64,000 bases of DNA from Mesorhizobium sp. (lineage in GTDB: Bacteria > Pseudomonadota > Alphaproteobacteria > Rhizobiales > Rhizobiaceae). The DNA lies in assembly GCF_017306545.1 (NCBI RefSeq), contig NZ_JAFKID010000016.1, forward strand, positions 62,001 to 126,000. Reading direction: 5' to 3'. Each line of letters begins with the position of its first letter. Within the stretch, counting starts at the first letter, position 1. The position numbers and the translations under genes are program-made. Below are positions 53,178 through 63,729 of this stretch, piece by piece. The notes under the pieces were generated by a model, which was given only the letters and a program-made list of their open reading frames with translations, ran no database searches and was not told the origin of the DNA.

Positions 53178-53642
53178 CTAAGGGGAAGAGAAGAATTGCT
53201 CAGGGCTATGGGCGAAAGGGGAGAGGATCGTCAAGCTCTTGCCGCCGCTATCTTCGATCGCCTGGCCGTCCTGCAAGTCCTCGGATAGAAAATGCGTGCA
53301 GCCGAGTTCGAGCGCGGAGGCGAGCAGCAGGCAATCCCACCAGGAATAGCCGTAGCGGAGATGGAGACGGCGTGCGCTGTCGATTTCAGCTCGCGTGAGG
53401 GAGCGGTCTCCGAACACGGAAAGCCGATCCACGATCGAGAAAGCCTCCTCCGCCGAGGTGAACCGCTTCTTTCGTAGAAAGACATGGGCAACTTCGTTCA
53501 GCACTTGGAGGTTCGTGCGTGCAAGCTGTCTGTCGGTCAGGAGGTTCAGCCATGCCAGAGCATGCTCACCTTTCGTAGCGCCGCCGCGATCATGGATGTA
53601 AAGCAGGACATTGGTGTCGATGAAAACCTCACCGACGCGCAT
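53178..53642 (-). CDS. PIN-domain toxin (VapC family)
   Basis: A 154-residue PIN nuclease. The acidic residues appear in order: FIDTNVLLY (Asp), LQVLNEVAHV (Glu), YGYSWWDCLLLASA (Asp) and FLSEDLQDG (Asp). It starts 14 bases inside the antitoxin gene, a typical antitoxin-toxin overlap. Toxins of this family cleave tRNA or rRNA. It ends 12 bases before ychF, so the pair lies within the rplY-pth-ychF neighbourhood. Confidence 0.88.
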   Translation of the reverse strand: MRVGEVFIDTNVLLYIHDRGGATKGEHALAWLNLLTDRQLARTNLQVLNEVAHVFLRKKRFTSAEEAFSIVDRLSVFGDRSLTRAEIDSARRLHLRYGYSWWDCLLLASALELGCTHFLSEDLQDGQAIEDSGGKSLTILSPFAHSPEQFFSSP

Positions 53643-53883
53643 TACGCTCTTCCGATGTCGGCATCCGGCCGTTTTCCATCACGTCCCATTTCGGTCCTGC
53701 CAGAATGCGCTCCAGCGCCTCCTTCTGTCGATTGCGCGGCGGTGCGATACCGACTTCGTCCGCCATGAGCTTTTCGCGGGCCGCTTCCGCCAGATATCTG
53801 GAAACGCTCTTGCCTGCCTTTGCCGCCGCAATGCGGGTCAAATGCGCCAAGTCGTCGTCCATTGAAATCGTCACGTTTTTCAT
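53629..53883 (-). CDS. VapB-type antitoxin, ribbon-helix-helix
   Basis: An 84-residue protein with an N-terminal ribbon-helix-helix (KNVTISMDDDLAHLTRIAAA, then GKSVSRYLAEAAREKL) and a charged C-terminal tail (WDVMENGRMPTSEERNARR) that would wrap the toxin. It should bind the toxin and repress its own promoter in 53884-53972. The start was taken at MKNVTI (53883); the open frame further upstream runs into pth. Confidence 0.87.
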   Translation of the reverse strand: MKNVTISMDDDLAHLTRIAAAKAGKSVSRYLAEAAREKLMADEVGIAPPRNRQKEALERILAGPKWDVMENGRMPTSEERNARR

Positions 53884-53972
53884 GGTTGCAATCTCACGAA
53901 AACACGAAGTTCGTGTTTCTATATAATGCTGTTGAGGTCCACGAGCAATGCGGCCTGAGGCGGCTGGTCGGC

Positions 53973-54701
53973 TCAGTCCTTGCCCAGCAGCTTCTTCAGC
54001 ATGGCGGCCATGGGGCCGGTTTCCGGCAGCTTGGCCGTCGGCTGCTGCGGGCGGGCCTGGCGGATATGGCTTTGCGCCTTGGCCGGCTTTTGCTTCGGAG
54101 GCGGCGTGTCGTCCTCGCCGGTCGGCTGGAGTTTGTCGCGCAGGGTGAGCGTCACGCGGTTCATGAAGCCGCTGTCGTCGCCCTTGACCAGCATGTCGGC
54201 CGCACCGGCGATGCTGTCGAGGAGGACCTCCAGCCATTCGCGATCGGCCTTGGAGAAGTCGCCGAGCACGTGGTTGTGCACCATCTCCTTGGCGCCGGGA
54301 TGGCCGACGCCGATGCGAACGCGGCGGTAGTTCTGGCCGATGTGCTGGTCGAGCGAGCGGATACCGTTGTGGCCGCCCGAGCCGCCGCCGACCTTGACCC
54401 GGATCTTGCCGGGAACGAGGTCGAGCTCGTCGTAAAGCACGGTGACGGCGGAGGGATCGAGCTTATAGAAACGCAGCGCCTCGCCGACCGCCTGGCCTGA
54501 CAGGTTCATGAAGGTCTGCGGCTTGACGAGCAGGACCTTGTCGCCGCCGAGCCTGCCTTCGGCGACCTCGGCCTGGAATTTCTTCGACCAGGGCGAAAAG
54601 GAATGGCGGCGGGCGATTGCGTCCGCCGCCATGAAGCCGACATTGTGCCGGTTGTTGGCGTATTTCGCCCCCGGATTGCCAAGGCCTGCAAGAATCTGCA
54701 T
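53973..54701 (-). CDS. pth: Peptidyl-tRNA hydrolase
   Basis: A 242-residue enzyme that releases peptides from stalled peptidyl-tRNA. Catalytic His19 and Asn9 lie in [18 protein letters not shown], the Asp in YDELDL, and the Asn in [12 protein letters not shown]. It is about 50 residues longer than the E. coli enzyme because of a Pro/Lys/Gln-rich C-terminal tail ending MLKKLLGKD, common in Rhizobiales. It follows rplY by 24 bases. Confidence 0.94.
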   Translation of the reverse strand: MQILAGLGNPGAKYANNRHNVGFMAADAIARRHSFSPWSKKFQAEVAEGRLGGDKVLLVKPQTFMNLSGQAVGEALRFYKLDPSAVTVLYDELDLVPGKIRVKVGGGSGGHNGIRSLDQHIGQNYRRVRIGVGHPGAKEMVHNHVLGDFSKADREWLEVLLDSIAGAADMLVKGDDSGFMNRVTLTLRDKLQPTGEDDTPPPKQKPAKAQSHIRQARPQQPTAKLPETGPMAAMLKKLLGKD

Positions 54702-54725
54702 GGCGCCTGTCCTCCGGGCGGCGGC

Positions 54726-55361
54726 CTACTTCTCTTCCGCTGCGCCTTCGGCGGCGGGGGCCGCCGCTGCTTCGTCCGTCTCCGGCTTGGCGGCGGCGGT
54801 GCCGGCGATGGTGGCGATGGTGAAGTCGCGGTCGGAAATGACCGGCTTGACGCCGGCCGGCAGCTTGACCGCCGAGATGTGGATGGATTCGCCGATCTCG
54901 GCACCCGTCAGATCCACGGTGATGAAATCCGGGATGGCGCTGGCCGGGCAGTGGAATTCCACCTCATGGCGCACGACGTTCAGCACGCCGCCGCGCTTGA
55001 TGCCGGGCGACAGCTCCTCGTTGACGAAGCGGACCGGGACGTTGACGTTGACCAGCGTGTCCTTGCCGACGCGCAGGAAGTCGACATGGAGGGGGAAGTC
55101 CTTGACCGGGTCGAGCTGATAGTCCTTCGGCAGGACCTGGATCTTCTGGCCGCCGACGTCGATGGTCGCGACGGTGGTCAGGAAAGCGCCGCCGTGGATT
55201 TTGTAGTAGACGTCCTTGTAGGACAGGGCGATCGCCAGGGGAGGCTGTTTTTCGCCATAGATGACTGCTGGTACTTGACCGTTACGACGAACTGCACGGG
55301 CGGACCCCTTACCGACCTGTTCGCGCGCTTCGGCCTTGAGCTCGTAAGAAGCTTGGCTCAT
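54726..55361 (-). CDS. rplY: 50S ribosomal protein L25/Ctc
   Basis: A 211-residue protein of the long CTC form. The L25 5S-rRNA-binding domain is at the N-terminus ([20 protein letters not shown]), followed by a beta-rich C-terminal domain with [30 protein letters not shown] and [11 protein letters not shown]. The tail is Ala/Glu-rich. AAAGGA precedes the ATG at 55361; a much longer open frame upstream is spurious. First gene of rplY-pth. Confidence 0.94.
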   Translation of the reverse strand: MSQASYELKAEAREQVGKGSARAVRRNGQVPAVIYGEKQPPLAIALSYKDVYYKIHGGAFLTTVATIDVGGQKIQVLPKDYQLDPVKDFPLHVDFLRVGKDTLVNVNVPVRFVNEELSPGIKRGGVLNVVRHEVEFHCPASAIPDFITVDLTGAEIGESIHISAVKLPAGVKPVISDRDFTIATIAGTAAAKPETDEAAAAPAAEGAAEEK

Positions 55362-55442
55362 GGCTTTTCCTTTCGCGTTGTGGAGCCGTTCGCGGGGCTG
55401 CTGGCAAGCAGGGCCCGTAAACGTTGAAAGCCGCGCTGCCGC

Positions 55443-55486
55443 GCATGACCTGCTCCAAAACCGGAAACCGCTTTTTGGGATCATGC
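55443..55486. repeat. GCATGA-type palindrome upstream of rplY
   Basis: Arms GCATGACC and GATCATGC enclose CCAAAACCGG and CCGCTTTTTGG, an imperfect hairpin of the common rhizobial type. It sits in the rplY leader region, as the related copy sits before rpsU. Confidence 0.78.
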
Positions 55487-55579
55487 GAGCCAAACGGCTC
55501 TCCGCCGCGTTGCCTCCAAGGGTGTCTACGCGGGTGGCGGTGCTATAGCGGAAGCCGCGACCCGGCGCAAGGCGGCGGT

Positions 55580-56809
55580 TTAGCGGGCCGCGGCCACCCG
55601 CTTCACCTTGTGCATGTTGGGCAGCAAGATCGTCAGCAGCCCGACCAGCGGCAGGTAGGAACAGAGCTTGTAGACGTAATCGATGCCCTTGGCGTCGGCG
55701 ACGATGCCGAGCGCCGCCGCCGCGATTCCACCCATGCCGAAGGCGAAGCCGAAGAAGATGCCGGCGACCATGCCGACGCGGCCCGGTACCAGTTCCTGCG
55801 CCAGGACGACGATGTTGGAAAAGGCCGACGACAGGATCAGGCCGATCATGATGGTCAGAACGATCGTCCATTCGAGGTTGGCATAGGGCAGGGCGAGCGT
55901 GAAAGGCAGCACGCCGACGATGGAGAACCAGATCATCGCCTTCTGGCCGTAACGGTCGCCGAACGGGCCGCCGAGCAGGATACCGAGCGCGCAGGCGCCG
56001 AGGAAGACGAACAGCAGCACCTGCGAAACCGGTACTGAAACGCCGAATTTCTCGATGGTGTAAAAGGTGTAGTAGCTGGAGAGGCTGGCCATGTAGGCGT
56101 TCTTGGAGAAGGTCAGCAGCGCCAGCACCACCAGCGCCCAGAACACGCGGCGCTGCGAGAACGGCGAGACGAAGGCAGCCGCCTTGCGCGCCGCATTGGC
56201 GCGAACGCTTTGATACCAGTTCCCCACCTTCCACAGGATGACGATGCCGATCAGCGAGCCGACGGCGAACCAGGCGATGCTGGACTGGCCGAACGGCACG
56301 ACGACGAAGGCCGCCAGCAACGGGCCCATGGCCTGTCCGGCATTGCCGCCGACCTGAAACAGCGATTGGGCAAGCCCGTGCCGGCCGCCGGAGGCCATGC
56401 GGGCGACGCGCGAGGATTCGGGGTGGAAGATCGCCGAGCCGATGCCGATCAGCGAGGCGCCGGCAAGCAGGATCCAGTAGTGCCCGGCATAGGCGAGTAC
56501 GATCAGGCCGACCAGCGACGAGGCCATGCCCCAGGGCAGGGAATAGGGTAACGGCCGCTTGTCAGTGACCAGGCCCACGACCGGCTGGAGCAGCGAGGCG
56601 GTGATCTGGAAGGTGAAGGTGAGCAGCCCGATCTGCCAGAAGTCGAGATGATAATTGTCTTTCAACAGCGGGTAGATGGCGGCCAGGAGCGACTGCATGA
56701 TGTCGTTGATGCCGTGGCACAGGCTCACCGCCAGGATGACCGTGAACGCCGTCGCCGTCGCGCTGACCGGCGCGGCCGGGGAAGGGGCTGTCGCTGTGGT
56801 GTCGGTCAC
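55580..56809 (-). CDS. MFS transporter, fosmidomycin-resistance (Fsr) type
   Basis: A 409-residue protein with twelve predicted helices. The N-terminal [21 protein letters not shown] and the following [24 protein letters not shown] are the Fsr hallmarks. GTG start at 56809 with GGAG at 6 bases. Proton-driven efflux is expected; fosmidomycin is only the name-giving substrate. Divergent from an AraC-family gene that probably controls it. Confidence 0.87.
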   Translation of the reverse strand: MTDTTATAPSPAAPVSATATAFTVILAVSLCHGINDIMQSLLAAIYPLLKDNYHLDFWQIGLLTFTFQITASLLQPVVGLVTDKRPLPYSLPWGMASSLVGLIVLAYAGHYWILLAGASLIGIGSAIFHPESSRVARMASGGRHGLAQSLFQVGGNAGQAMGPLLAAFVVVPFGQSSIAWFAVGSLIGIVILWKVGNWYQSVRANAARKAAAFVSPFSQRRVFWALVVLALLTFSKNAYMASLSSYYTFYTIEKFGVSVPVSQVLLFVFLGACALGILLGGPFGDRYGQKAMIWFSIVGVLPFTLALPYANLEWTIVLTIMIGLILSSAFSNIVVLAQELVPGRVGMVAGIFFGFAFGMGGIAAAALGIVADAKGIDYVYKLCSYLPLVGLLTILLPNMHKVKRVAAAR

Positions 56810-56952
56810 GGTATGCTCCGTCTCGTCATGCCAGCGGCCAAACCTCTCCTGTCCTGCGGAAAGGTCGCGCGCCGCGGCAGCGCTTATAGGCCGGTTGTGC
56901 GCCGGCTGCTTTCGTGGTTTGATCCATTATCTTCGCGAGTGGGCCAACTTCG

Positions 56953-57798
56953 ATGCCGCTTACGGTTTCCTATCTCGACGCACCGACCGCCGATTTGTTC
57001 CGGCTGCATCGCGAGCGGCTGGACTGGCTGGAGGGGGCGGCCGGGCCGATCGTGGCGCTGCCTTCCGAATATCCGGACGGCTATCACGTGCCCAACCACC
57101 ATCATAGCCGCAGCCAGCTCCTGCATGCGCTGGCCGGCGTCGTGCTGGTCAGCTCGCAATTCGGCCGCTGGATGGTGCCGCCGGATCACGCGATGTGGAT
57201 TCCGGCCGGCATCGAGCACGCGGTGGACATGCTGGGCAACGTGTCGATGCGCTCGATCTATGTCACGCCGGACGCGATCGAAGGCCTGCCGGCGCGCCTG
57301 CGCGTCGTCGGCGTCAGCGATCTCATGCGCAGCCTGATCGTCGAGGCGGTGGCCTTGCCGGACGAGGCGGAGCCGTCGCCGCGGGCGAAGCTGCTTTTGA
57401 CGCTGCTGCTGCACGAGATTCCGGCCATGCCGGAACGGCCGCTGGGCCTGCCGTTTCCCGCCGATCCGAAGATCGCGGCGCTCTGCCGCCGTTTTCTCGC
57501 GGAACCCTCGCCGCATGCCACGATCGACGAATGGGCCGAGGCGGCCGGGATGAGTCGGCGCACCTTCACGCGCACCTTCCATCGGCAGACGGGACTGTCG
57601 CTGTCGACGTGGCGCCAGCAGGCCTTGCTGTTCGCGGCGCTGCCTCGGCTGGCCGACGGCGAGCCCATCACCGGCGTGGCGCTCGATCTCGGCTATGACA
57701 GCGTGCCGGCCTTCACGACCATGTTCAAGCGCATGCTCGGAACCTCGCCGCGCGGCTACCTGCGCGGGGCGCGAGAGCCGAACCGCATGTCAGGCTAA
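56953..57798 (+). CDS. AraC family transcriptional regulator (NimR-like)
   Basis: A 281-residue regulator. An N-terminal cupin sensor (HVPNHHHSRSQLLHALAG, then MWIPAGIEHAV) is followed by the AraC DNA-binding pair (AEAAGMSRRTFTRTFHRQTG and GVALDLGYDSVPAFTTMF). The cupin type and the divergent MFS gene recall E. coli NimR-NimT, which controls an efflux pump. The 143-base gap to the Fsr-like gene should hold the operator. A two-hairpin repeat follows the stop. Confidence 0.88.
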   Translation: MPLTVSYLDAPTADLFRLHRERLDWLEGAAGPIVALPSEYPDGYHVPNHHHSRSQLLHALAGVVLVSSQFGRWMVPPDHAMWIPAGIEHAVDMLGNVSMRSIYVTPDAIEGLPARLRVVGVSDLMRSLIVEAVALPDEAEPSPRAKLLLTLLLHEIPAMPERPLGLPFPADPKIAALCRRFLAEPSPHATIDEWAEAAGMSRRTFTRTFHRQTGLSLSTWRQQALLFAALPRLADGEPITGVALDLGYDSVPAFTTMFKRMLGTSPRGYLRGAREPNRMSG

Positions 57799-57799
57799 G

Positions 57800-57900
57800 G
57801 CATGATGCTGAAAAGTTGCAGACTTTTCGGAAAACATTATGCTTCAAAAACAAATGGTTAGCGCGAAATGCCGTTTCAAGGAAACGGCATTTCGCGCTAA
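57800..57900 (+). repeat. Two-hairpin intergenic repeat, copy 3
   Basis: Hairpin two is a perfect inverted repeat with arms TTAGCGCGAAATGCCGTTTC and GAAACGGCATTTCGCGCTAA around AAG. Relative to copy 1, A-T became C-G pairing at the fifth position, a compensated change. It ends 2 bases before the prs stop codon. Confidence 0.9.
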
Positions 57901-57902
57901 CA

Positions 57903-58838
<936 letters not shown>

Positions 58839-58950
58839 GCGCCGTACCTGAAGGAGAAATCTTCCGGGCTTTTAACGGCCATTTCGGCTATTGCAAGCGC
58901 CGTGCGCGCAATTCGGGGGATAATCCCGACAAAGGTCTAAGGTTTGAGCG

Positions 58951-59544
58951 TTAGCCGGCGCTGCCGCCGAGCCAGGCTACAAGCTGGTTCATGGTGTTGT
59001 CGGCGACCGCCTGCATCGTCTGGGCCGGCACGGCCGCCCAGCCCTCGCCGGTGCCCGCCGGTTCGACCCTCTGCTGGCCGTTGATGCGGTGAAGCCGGTT
59101 GCCGGACGGATCGTAGATGTCCCAGACATAGATGACGGTGATGTTCTTGCCTTCGCTCAACAGCGAAAAATAGCCTTTCAGCACATGGGTGGCGTTGCTG
59201 TCGGTGCTGCCTGCAAGGGTGATGCCGCGTTCGCGGGCGCGCATGTTCAGCCGCTCGGTGAGCGGAGCGGCCGCCTCCACCGTGGGGCCGACGATCGGCG
59301 CGATTTGCAGCCGCATCTTGCCGATGACGGCGGCGGCCTGCGCGGACGGAGCCGCAGGAGGGGTGATCGCGGCCGTGGCGGCGGGGGCCGTCGCCGTCGG
59401 CTGCGGCATCGTCGAGGCGGTGCCTGCGGGAGCGGGCTGAGGCGATTGCTGGGCCGTCGTCTGGAGCACGTCGCTTGCGCTGTTGCAGGCGGCGAGCGCG
59501 ACTGTGGCGAGCAACGACATGGCCGTCACATGCAGGCGCCTCAT
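58951..59544 (-). CDS. Lipoprotein of unknown function, 197 aa
   Basis: A signal peptide with lipobox LAAC (near residue 20) is followed by a Pro/Ala/Thr/Gln-rich linker (about 30-75) and a folded domain (VIGKMRLQIAPIVGPTVEAA to the end) with a KGYFSLLSEGKNITVIYVWDI core. The domain alternates strand and helix and may bind envelope ligands. Known to me only as a conserved rhizobial lipoprotein. It lies between prs and the M24 gene on the same strand. Confidence 0.75.
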   Translation of the reverse strand: MRRLHVTAMSLLATVALAACNSASDVLQTTAQQSPQPAPAGTASTMPQPTATAPAATAAITPPAAPSAQAAAVIGKMRLQIAPIVGPTVEAAAPLTERLNMRARERGITLAGSTDSNATHVLKGYFSLLSEGKNITVIYVWDIYDPSGNRLHRINGQQRVEPAGTGEGWAAVPAQTMQAVADNTMNQLVAWLGGSAG

Positions 59545-59592
59545 CGACTGCGAACTCCTTGCCGGCGAATGATCCCCTTGCCGATCATCGTC

Positions 59593-60744
59593 TCACCGCA
59601 CGATCAAGTCGAGATCATGGCGCGACAGCGCCTTGGGAGCGGTTTCGGTGGTCAGATAGGTGCGGCCGAGTGTCATGGCGGTTTCCGTCTCGGAATCCAT
59701 GATGATCATGTGCGCGAACAGCGTCATGTTCGGGGCGATCGGCTCGGGATTGGCCTGGTAGAACATCGGCATGTCCATCCAGGACGGCGTGAAGCGGGCG
59801 CCGACGGAATAGCCACAGGCGTTGAGCCGGTGGCGGGTCAGGCCGTGCGCCTCCATGGTGCGGGCATGCGCGTCGAAGACGTCGCCGAAGGTGTTGCCGG
59901 GCGTCATTGCCTTTTCGACGGCGAGCAGGGCGTCCCGCGAGGCCTCGAACAGTTCCTGATGGCGTTTGGACGCCTTGCCGGTGAGGATCGTTCGCATCAT
60001 CGGCGCGTGGTAGTGATGGAAGACGCCTGCCCATTCCAGCGTCAGCTGGTCGTTCTTGGTCAGCTTGCGGCGGCCGGAATGATAGCGGCACAGGAGCGCG
60101 TCGGCGCCGGAGCCGATGATGAACTCGTTGGCCGGGTAGTCGCCGCCGCCGGCGAAGATCGTGCCCTGCATGGCGGCGAGGATGGCGGCTTCGTCGCCGC
60201 CCTGCTTGATGAGCGGCAGCGCCGCGTCCAGCGCGTCATCCGACAGGCTGGCGGCCTTCTCGGCCTTGGCGATCTCGGCCGGGCTCTTGAACAGCCTGAG
60301 TCGCCCGACGATGCCCGACGCGTCGGCGATCTGGCCGAAGGTTTGCAACTGCTCGTCCAGCCGGCGGCCGTTATAGGCGGTCAGGCCGTGCGTGTCGTAT
60401 TCGACGCCGATGCGGGAGCCGAGAAGGTCGAGGTCGTTCAACAGGTTGCGCAGGTCGATCGCCGGATTGGCGTCGGCGCGGTCGGTCCACACCACGATGT
60501 TGTCGATGGTCGAGGTCTGGCGCGCCTGCCGCAAGTCGGCCGAGCGGGTGAGCAGCACCATCGAGCCGTCGGCCTTGACGATCAGGCACTGGAAGAAGCA
60601 GAAGCCGAAGGTGTCGTAGCCAGTCAGCCAGTACATGCTCTCCTGCGCGAACAGCAGGACGGCGTCCAGCTTCTTCTCGGCCATCTCGATCATCAGCCGG
60701 TCGCGGCGGGCGTCGAACTCGGAGCGCTCGAAATGCAGGGCCAT
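59593..60744 (-). CDS. M24 family protein lacking metal ligands (DoeA/creatinase-like)
   Basis: A 383-residue pita-bread fold protein with an N-terminal creatinase domain (YWLTGYDTFGFCFFQC) and a C-terminal M24 domain. At the positions of the two metal-binding Asp of aminopeptidase P it has LEWAGVFHHYHAPMMRT, without either Asp. The later His and Glu positions read GYSVGARFTPSW, APNMTLFAHM and LGRTYLTTE. This pattern is seen in ectoine hydrolase DoeA and creatinase, which do not use metal. It is therefore probably a C-N hydrolase on a small amidino or cyclic substrate rather than a dipeptidase. The start overlaps the yfiH stop by one base. Confidence 0.8.
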   Translation of the reverse strand: MALHFERSEFDARRDRLMIEMAEKKLDAVLLFAQESMYWLTGYDTFGFCFFQCLIVKADGSMVLLTRSADLRQARQTSTIDNIVVWTDRADANPAIDLRNLLNDLDLLGSRIGVEYDTHGLTAYNGRRLDEQLQTFGQIADASGIVGRLRLFKSPAEIAKAEKAASLSDDALDAALPLIKQGGDEAAILAAMQGTIFAGGGDYPANEFIIGSGADALLCRYHSGRRKLTKNDQLTLEWAGVFHHYHAPMMRTILTGKASKRHQELFEASRDALLAVEKAMTPGNTFGDVFDAHARTMEAHGLTRHRLNACGYSVGARFTPSWMDMPMFYQANPEPIAPNMTLFAHMIIMDSETETAMTLGRTYLTTETAPKALSRHDLDLIVR

Positions 60745-61538
60745 CAGTTGTCCTCCAGCACGATCGCCGACACCTGCCGGCCGTAGTCGGGCTCGTTGCG
60801 ATGGGTTGAGCGGCGGTAGGAAAAGAACAGGTCGCCTTCGGCATAGGTGCAGCGGCCGAGGCCGTAGGCTTCGACGCCGGCCCTTGCCAGGCGGTCCACC
60901 GTGTAGCGGTTCAGGTCGAACATGGCGTGGCCGGCCTTGGCGGACGGTACGAAATAGGCGGCGTTGCCGGCATCGGCCTCGACGAAGCGGGCGACGAACT
61001 CCGGCCCGACCTCGTAGTTCTTCGGGCCGATGGAAGGGCCGAGGACTGCAACAATGCGGTCACGGCGGGCGCCGAGCGTTTCCATGGCGGCGACGGTGTT
61101 TTCCAGGACGCCGGTGAAGGCACCCTTCCAGCCGGCGTGGGCGGCGCCGATGACGCGCGCGTCCACATCCGCGAACAGCACGGGGCCGCAATCGGCGGTG
61201 GAAGCGGCGATGGCGATGCCCGGCCGGTCGGTGACGATGGCGTCGGCCTTGGGACGGGCCCCGGCGAACGGCTCGCGGGCGACGATCACGTCCGGCGAAT
61301 GAATCTGGTGGACGTTGAGCAGATGGCTCGGAGCGACGCCCATCCAGGCGGCGACGCGGCGGCGGTTCTCGCCGATATGCGCCGGATCGTCGGCTGATCC
61401 GGGGCCGGTGTTGAGACCTTCATAAATGCCTGTCGAGACGCCGCCGGCACGGGTGAAATAGCCGTGGCGGATACCTTTTGCGCGCGCTGCGTCGAGGTGC
61501 GGGGAGTGGACAGGGTCCGGCGTGTCTTGATTCAGCAT
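60744..61538 (-). CDS. yfiH: YfiH/LACC1-type purine nucleoside phosphorylase
   Basis: A 264-residue protein of the multicopper-polyphenol-oxidase-like DUF152 family, now known to act on purine nucleosides with a Zn site. The ligand and catalytic residues appear in LNVHQIHSPDV, STADCGPVLF and GAAHAGWKG. The start at 61538 was chosen over 61580 because GAGG precedes it and the family begins there. It sits in the lgt-midA-yfiH order seen across Rhizobiales. Cytoplasmic. Confidence 0.88.
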   Translation of the reverse strand: MLNQDTPDPVHSPHLDAARAKGIRHGYFTRAGGVSTGIYEGLNTGPGSADDPAHIGENRRRVAAWMGVAPSHLLNVHQIHSPDVIVAREPFAGARPKADAIVTDRPGIAIAASTADCGPVLFADVDARVIGAAHAGWKGAFTGVLENTVAAMETLGARRDRIVAVLGPSIGPKNYEVGPEFVARFVEADAGNAAYFVPSAKAGHAMFDLNRYTVDRLARAGVEAYGLGRCTYAEGDLFFSYRRSTHRNEPDYGRQVSAIVLEDN

Positions 61539-61631
61539 TGGCGCTTTGTCCTCTTCCGGAAGCGGGTTCGTCAAGCGCAAGCCGCCGATCTTTGCCTTTC
61601 GTGACGTCTTATGCCGGCGTCGAAGCGCGTC

Positions 61632-62711
61632 TCAGCCGGGGAAGGGCTCGACGCGGCCGCCGGCCGGCAGCACCGCCAGGACCTTGAAGAGATTGCCCAT
61701 CGCCTGCGGTCCCGCAAGCCGTTCGACTTCCCTGGAAAGGCGCTCGCGCGCCGCTTCGTCGGCCGCTGCGCCGAGCTGGCCGGCGCGCTCCAGCAGACCC
61801 ATGCCGAGCAGGAATTCGCCTTGTGTCAGCAGATGCGCGTCGAGCCCCGTCTGTCGCGCGGCTTGTGCAAGGGCGGCAAAATCGACATGCGCTGTCAGGT
61901 CCGCTTCGCCGGGATGGGCCAGCGGGTCGTCGTATGCGTGTTTCAGAAGGGCTTGCAGCGTGTCGCCGACGGCCGGCTTCGCATAGCCGTAGTCGATGAA
62001 CAGGCCGGCGCCGGACCGAGCCGCGATGCGGTCGGCGATTTTGTGCATGAGGGCGGCGCGGGCAGGGGAAATTTCGACGACGGCACCCTCCGGAGCGGTT
62101 TCGGCATCGCGGGGCAGGAGCGAGAGCTCGGTGGAACCGGCGCCGGCGTAGAAGCGCAGCGTGTCGTCGTCGTCGAGGCCGACGACGCGCTCGCGCCAGC
62201 CCTTGGCGGTCCGCACATATTGGTGGACGGGCAGGGCGTCGAACAGTTCGTTGCCGACGATGAAGAGAGGGCGGTCGGGCAGCTCCACGATATCGGCATG
62301 CCAGGCGAAGCTGCCGCTGTCGGCGAGCGTCGTCGCCTGCACGTCGCGCAGGCGCGGGCTGGTTTCGACGAGGTGGAAGCTGGCCGAGGCACGCAGAGCC
62401 GGCGCGATGCGCGCGACCGTGCGGGCGATATCCTTCATCAGCGTGCCGCGACCGGGTCCGATCTCGACCACCATGGCATCGGCCGGGCGGCCGAGCGCCT
62501 GCCAGGCAGCCGCCAGCCACACGCCCACCAGTTCGCCGAACATCTGGCTGATTTCTGGTGCGGTGGTGAAGTCGCCGTTGCGGCCGAAGGGCTGGCGCGT
62601 CGTGTAGTAGCCGTAATCGGGATCGGACAGGCACAGCGCCATGTATTCGCTGACGGAGATCGGCCCGAGCGCCTCGATCAGTCCGGCAATGCGCTTGCCG
62701 AGCGGCGTCAT
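61632..62711 (-). CDS. MidA/NDUFAF7-type SAM-dependent methyltransferase
   Basis: A 359-residue methyltransferase of the DUF185 family. The SAM-binding loop is [16 protein letters not shown]. The N-terminal [21 protein letters not shown] and [15 protein letters not shown] are family hallmarks. The eukaryotic orthologue NDUFAF7 methylates an arginine of complex I subunit NDUFS2; the same client here is inference. The start overlaps the lgt stop (ATGA). Confidence 0.9.
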   Translation of the reverse strand: MTPLGKRIAGLIEALGPISVSEYMALCLSDPDYGYYTTRQPFGRNGDFTTAPEISQMFGELVGVWLAAAWQALGRPADAMVVEIGPGRGTLMKDIARTVARIAPALRASASFHLVETSPRLRDVQATTLADSGSFAWHADIVELPDRPLFIVGNELFDALPVHQYVRTAKGWRERVVGLDDDDTLRFYAGAGSTELSLLPRDAETAPEGAVVEISPARAALMHKIADRIAARSGAGLFIDYGYAKPAVGDTLQALLKHAYDDPLAHPGEADLTAHVDFAALAQAARQTGLDAHLLTQGEFLLGMGLLERAGQLGAAADEAARERLSREVERLAGPQAMGNLFKVLAVLPAGGRVEPFPG

Positions 62712-63559
62712 GCGGGCGGCGCGGCCGCCGGCGTCTGCGCGCCAGCCGGCCTTGCCGTCACCATCGCCCAGACGCCGACCAGCACCATCGGCGTCGACAG
62801 CACCATGCCCATGGTCAGCCAGCCGGTGCCGAGCAGATAGCCGAGCTGCTGGTCCGGTTCACGGAAGAACTCCACGAAGATGCGCGACAGGCCATAGCCG
62901 CAGACGAAGGCTCCGGCGACGAAGCCGGGACGGGCGAGTTTCAATCGCGAATGGGTGAGGACACGCAATACCAGGAACAGCACGAGGCCTTCCAGCAGCG
63001 CCTCGTAGATCTGGCTGGGATGGCGCGGGAAGGGGCCGCCATTGGGAAATTCGACCGCCCACGGCACGTCGGTGATCCTGCCCCACAGCTCCGAATTGAT
63101 GAAGTTGGCGACGCGCACGAGCCCGAGGCCGACGGGAACACCGGCGGCGACAACGTCGAACAGGGTCCACGCGCGGATGCCGCGCGAGCGCGCGAACAGG
63201 ATCATGGCGACGACCACGCCGAGGAAGCCGCCGTGGAACGACATGCCGCCCTGCCAGACGGCGAAGATATCGAGCGGATGGGCGAGATAACGCGGCAGGT
63301 CGTAGAACAGCACATAGCCGGTGCGGCCGCCGAGAACGACGCCGACGGCGGCCCAGACGATGAAGTCGTCGAGGTCGAGCGGTTGCATCGGCAAGGCGCC
63401 CTGCGGCCACAGGCGGGGATTGGAGACAAGGCGCTTGGCGTACCACCATGCAAACAGGATGCCGACGATGTAGCCGACGCCGTACCAGTGGATCGCCAGC
63501 GGCCCGATGGTCACGATCACGGGGTCGATGTTGGGGAAAGGCAGGAGGGCGAGCGGCAA
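62708..63559 (-). CDS. lgt: Prolipoprotein diacylglyceryl transferase
   Basis: A 283-residue membrane enzyme with about seven helices that attaches diacylglycerol to the lipobox Cys of prolipoproteins. Signature blocks are [20 protein letters not shown] and the periplasmic [16 protein letters not shown], followed by [14 protein letters not shown]. First of the leftward lgt-midA-yfiH-M24 series. The window contains several of its likely substrates (lipoproteins at 38.9, 51.6 and 58.9 kb). Confidence 0.95.
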   Translation of the reverse strand: MPLALLPFPNIDPVIVTIGPLAIHWYGVGYIVGILFAWWYAKRLVSNPRLWPQGALPMQPLDLDDFIVWAAVGVVLGGRTGYVLFYDLPRYLAHPLDIFAVWQGGMSFHGGFLGVVVAMILFARSRGIRAWTLFDVVAAGVPVGLGLVRVANFINSELWGRITDVPWAVEFPNGGPFPRHPSQIYEALLEGLVLFLVLRVLTHSRLKLARPGFVAGAFVCGYGLSRIFVEFFREPDQQLGYLLGTGWLTMGMVLSTPMVLVGVWAMVTARPAGAQTPAAAPPA

Positions 63560-63729
63560 GGGCGATCTCTCGAACGGTGGCAGGCCGGCGGCGCAGCGCC
63601 GGTGTATCGCGGCGGACCATGCGGCAGGGTTTTGGCAGGGTCAAGGCGAGGCGGCGGTGCCGGACGACATCATTTGACTTCGCCGGCCGCAAGAATATCC
63701 TGATCGAGAGGCATCGTGCGGAGGGCGCC

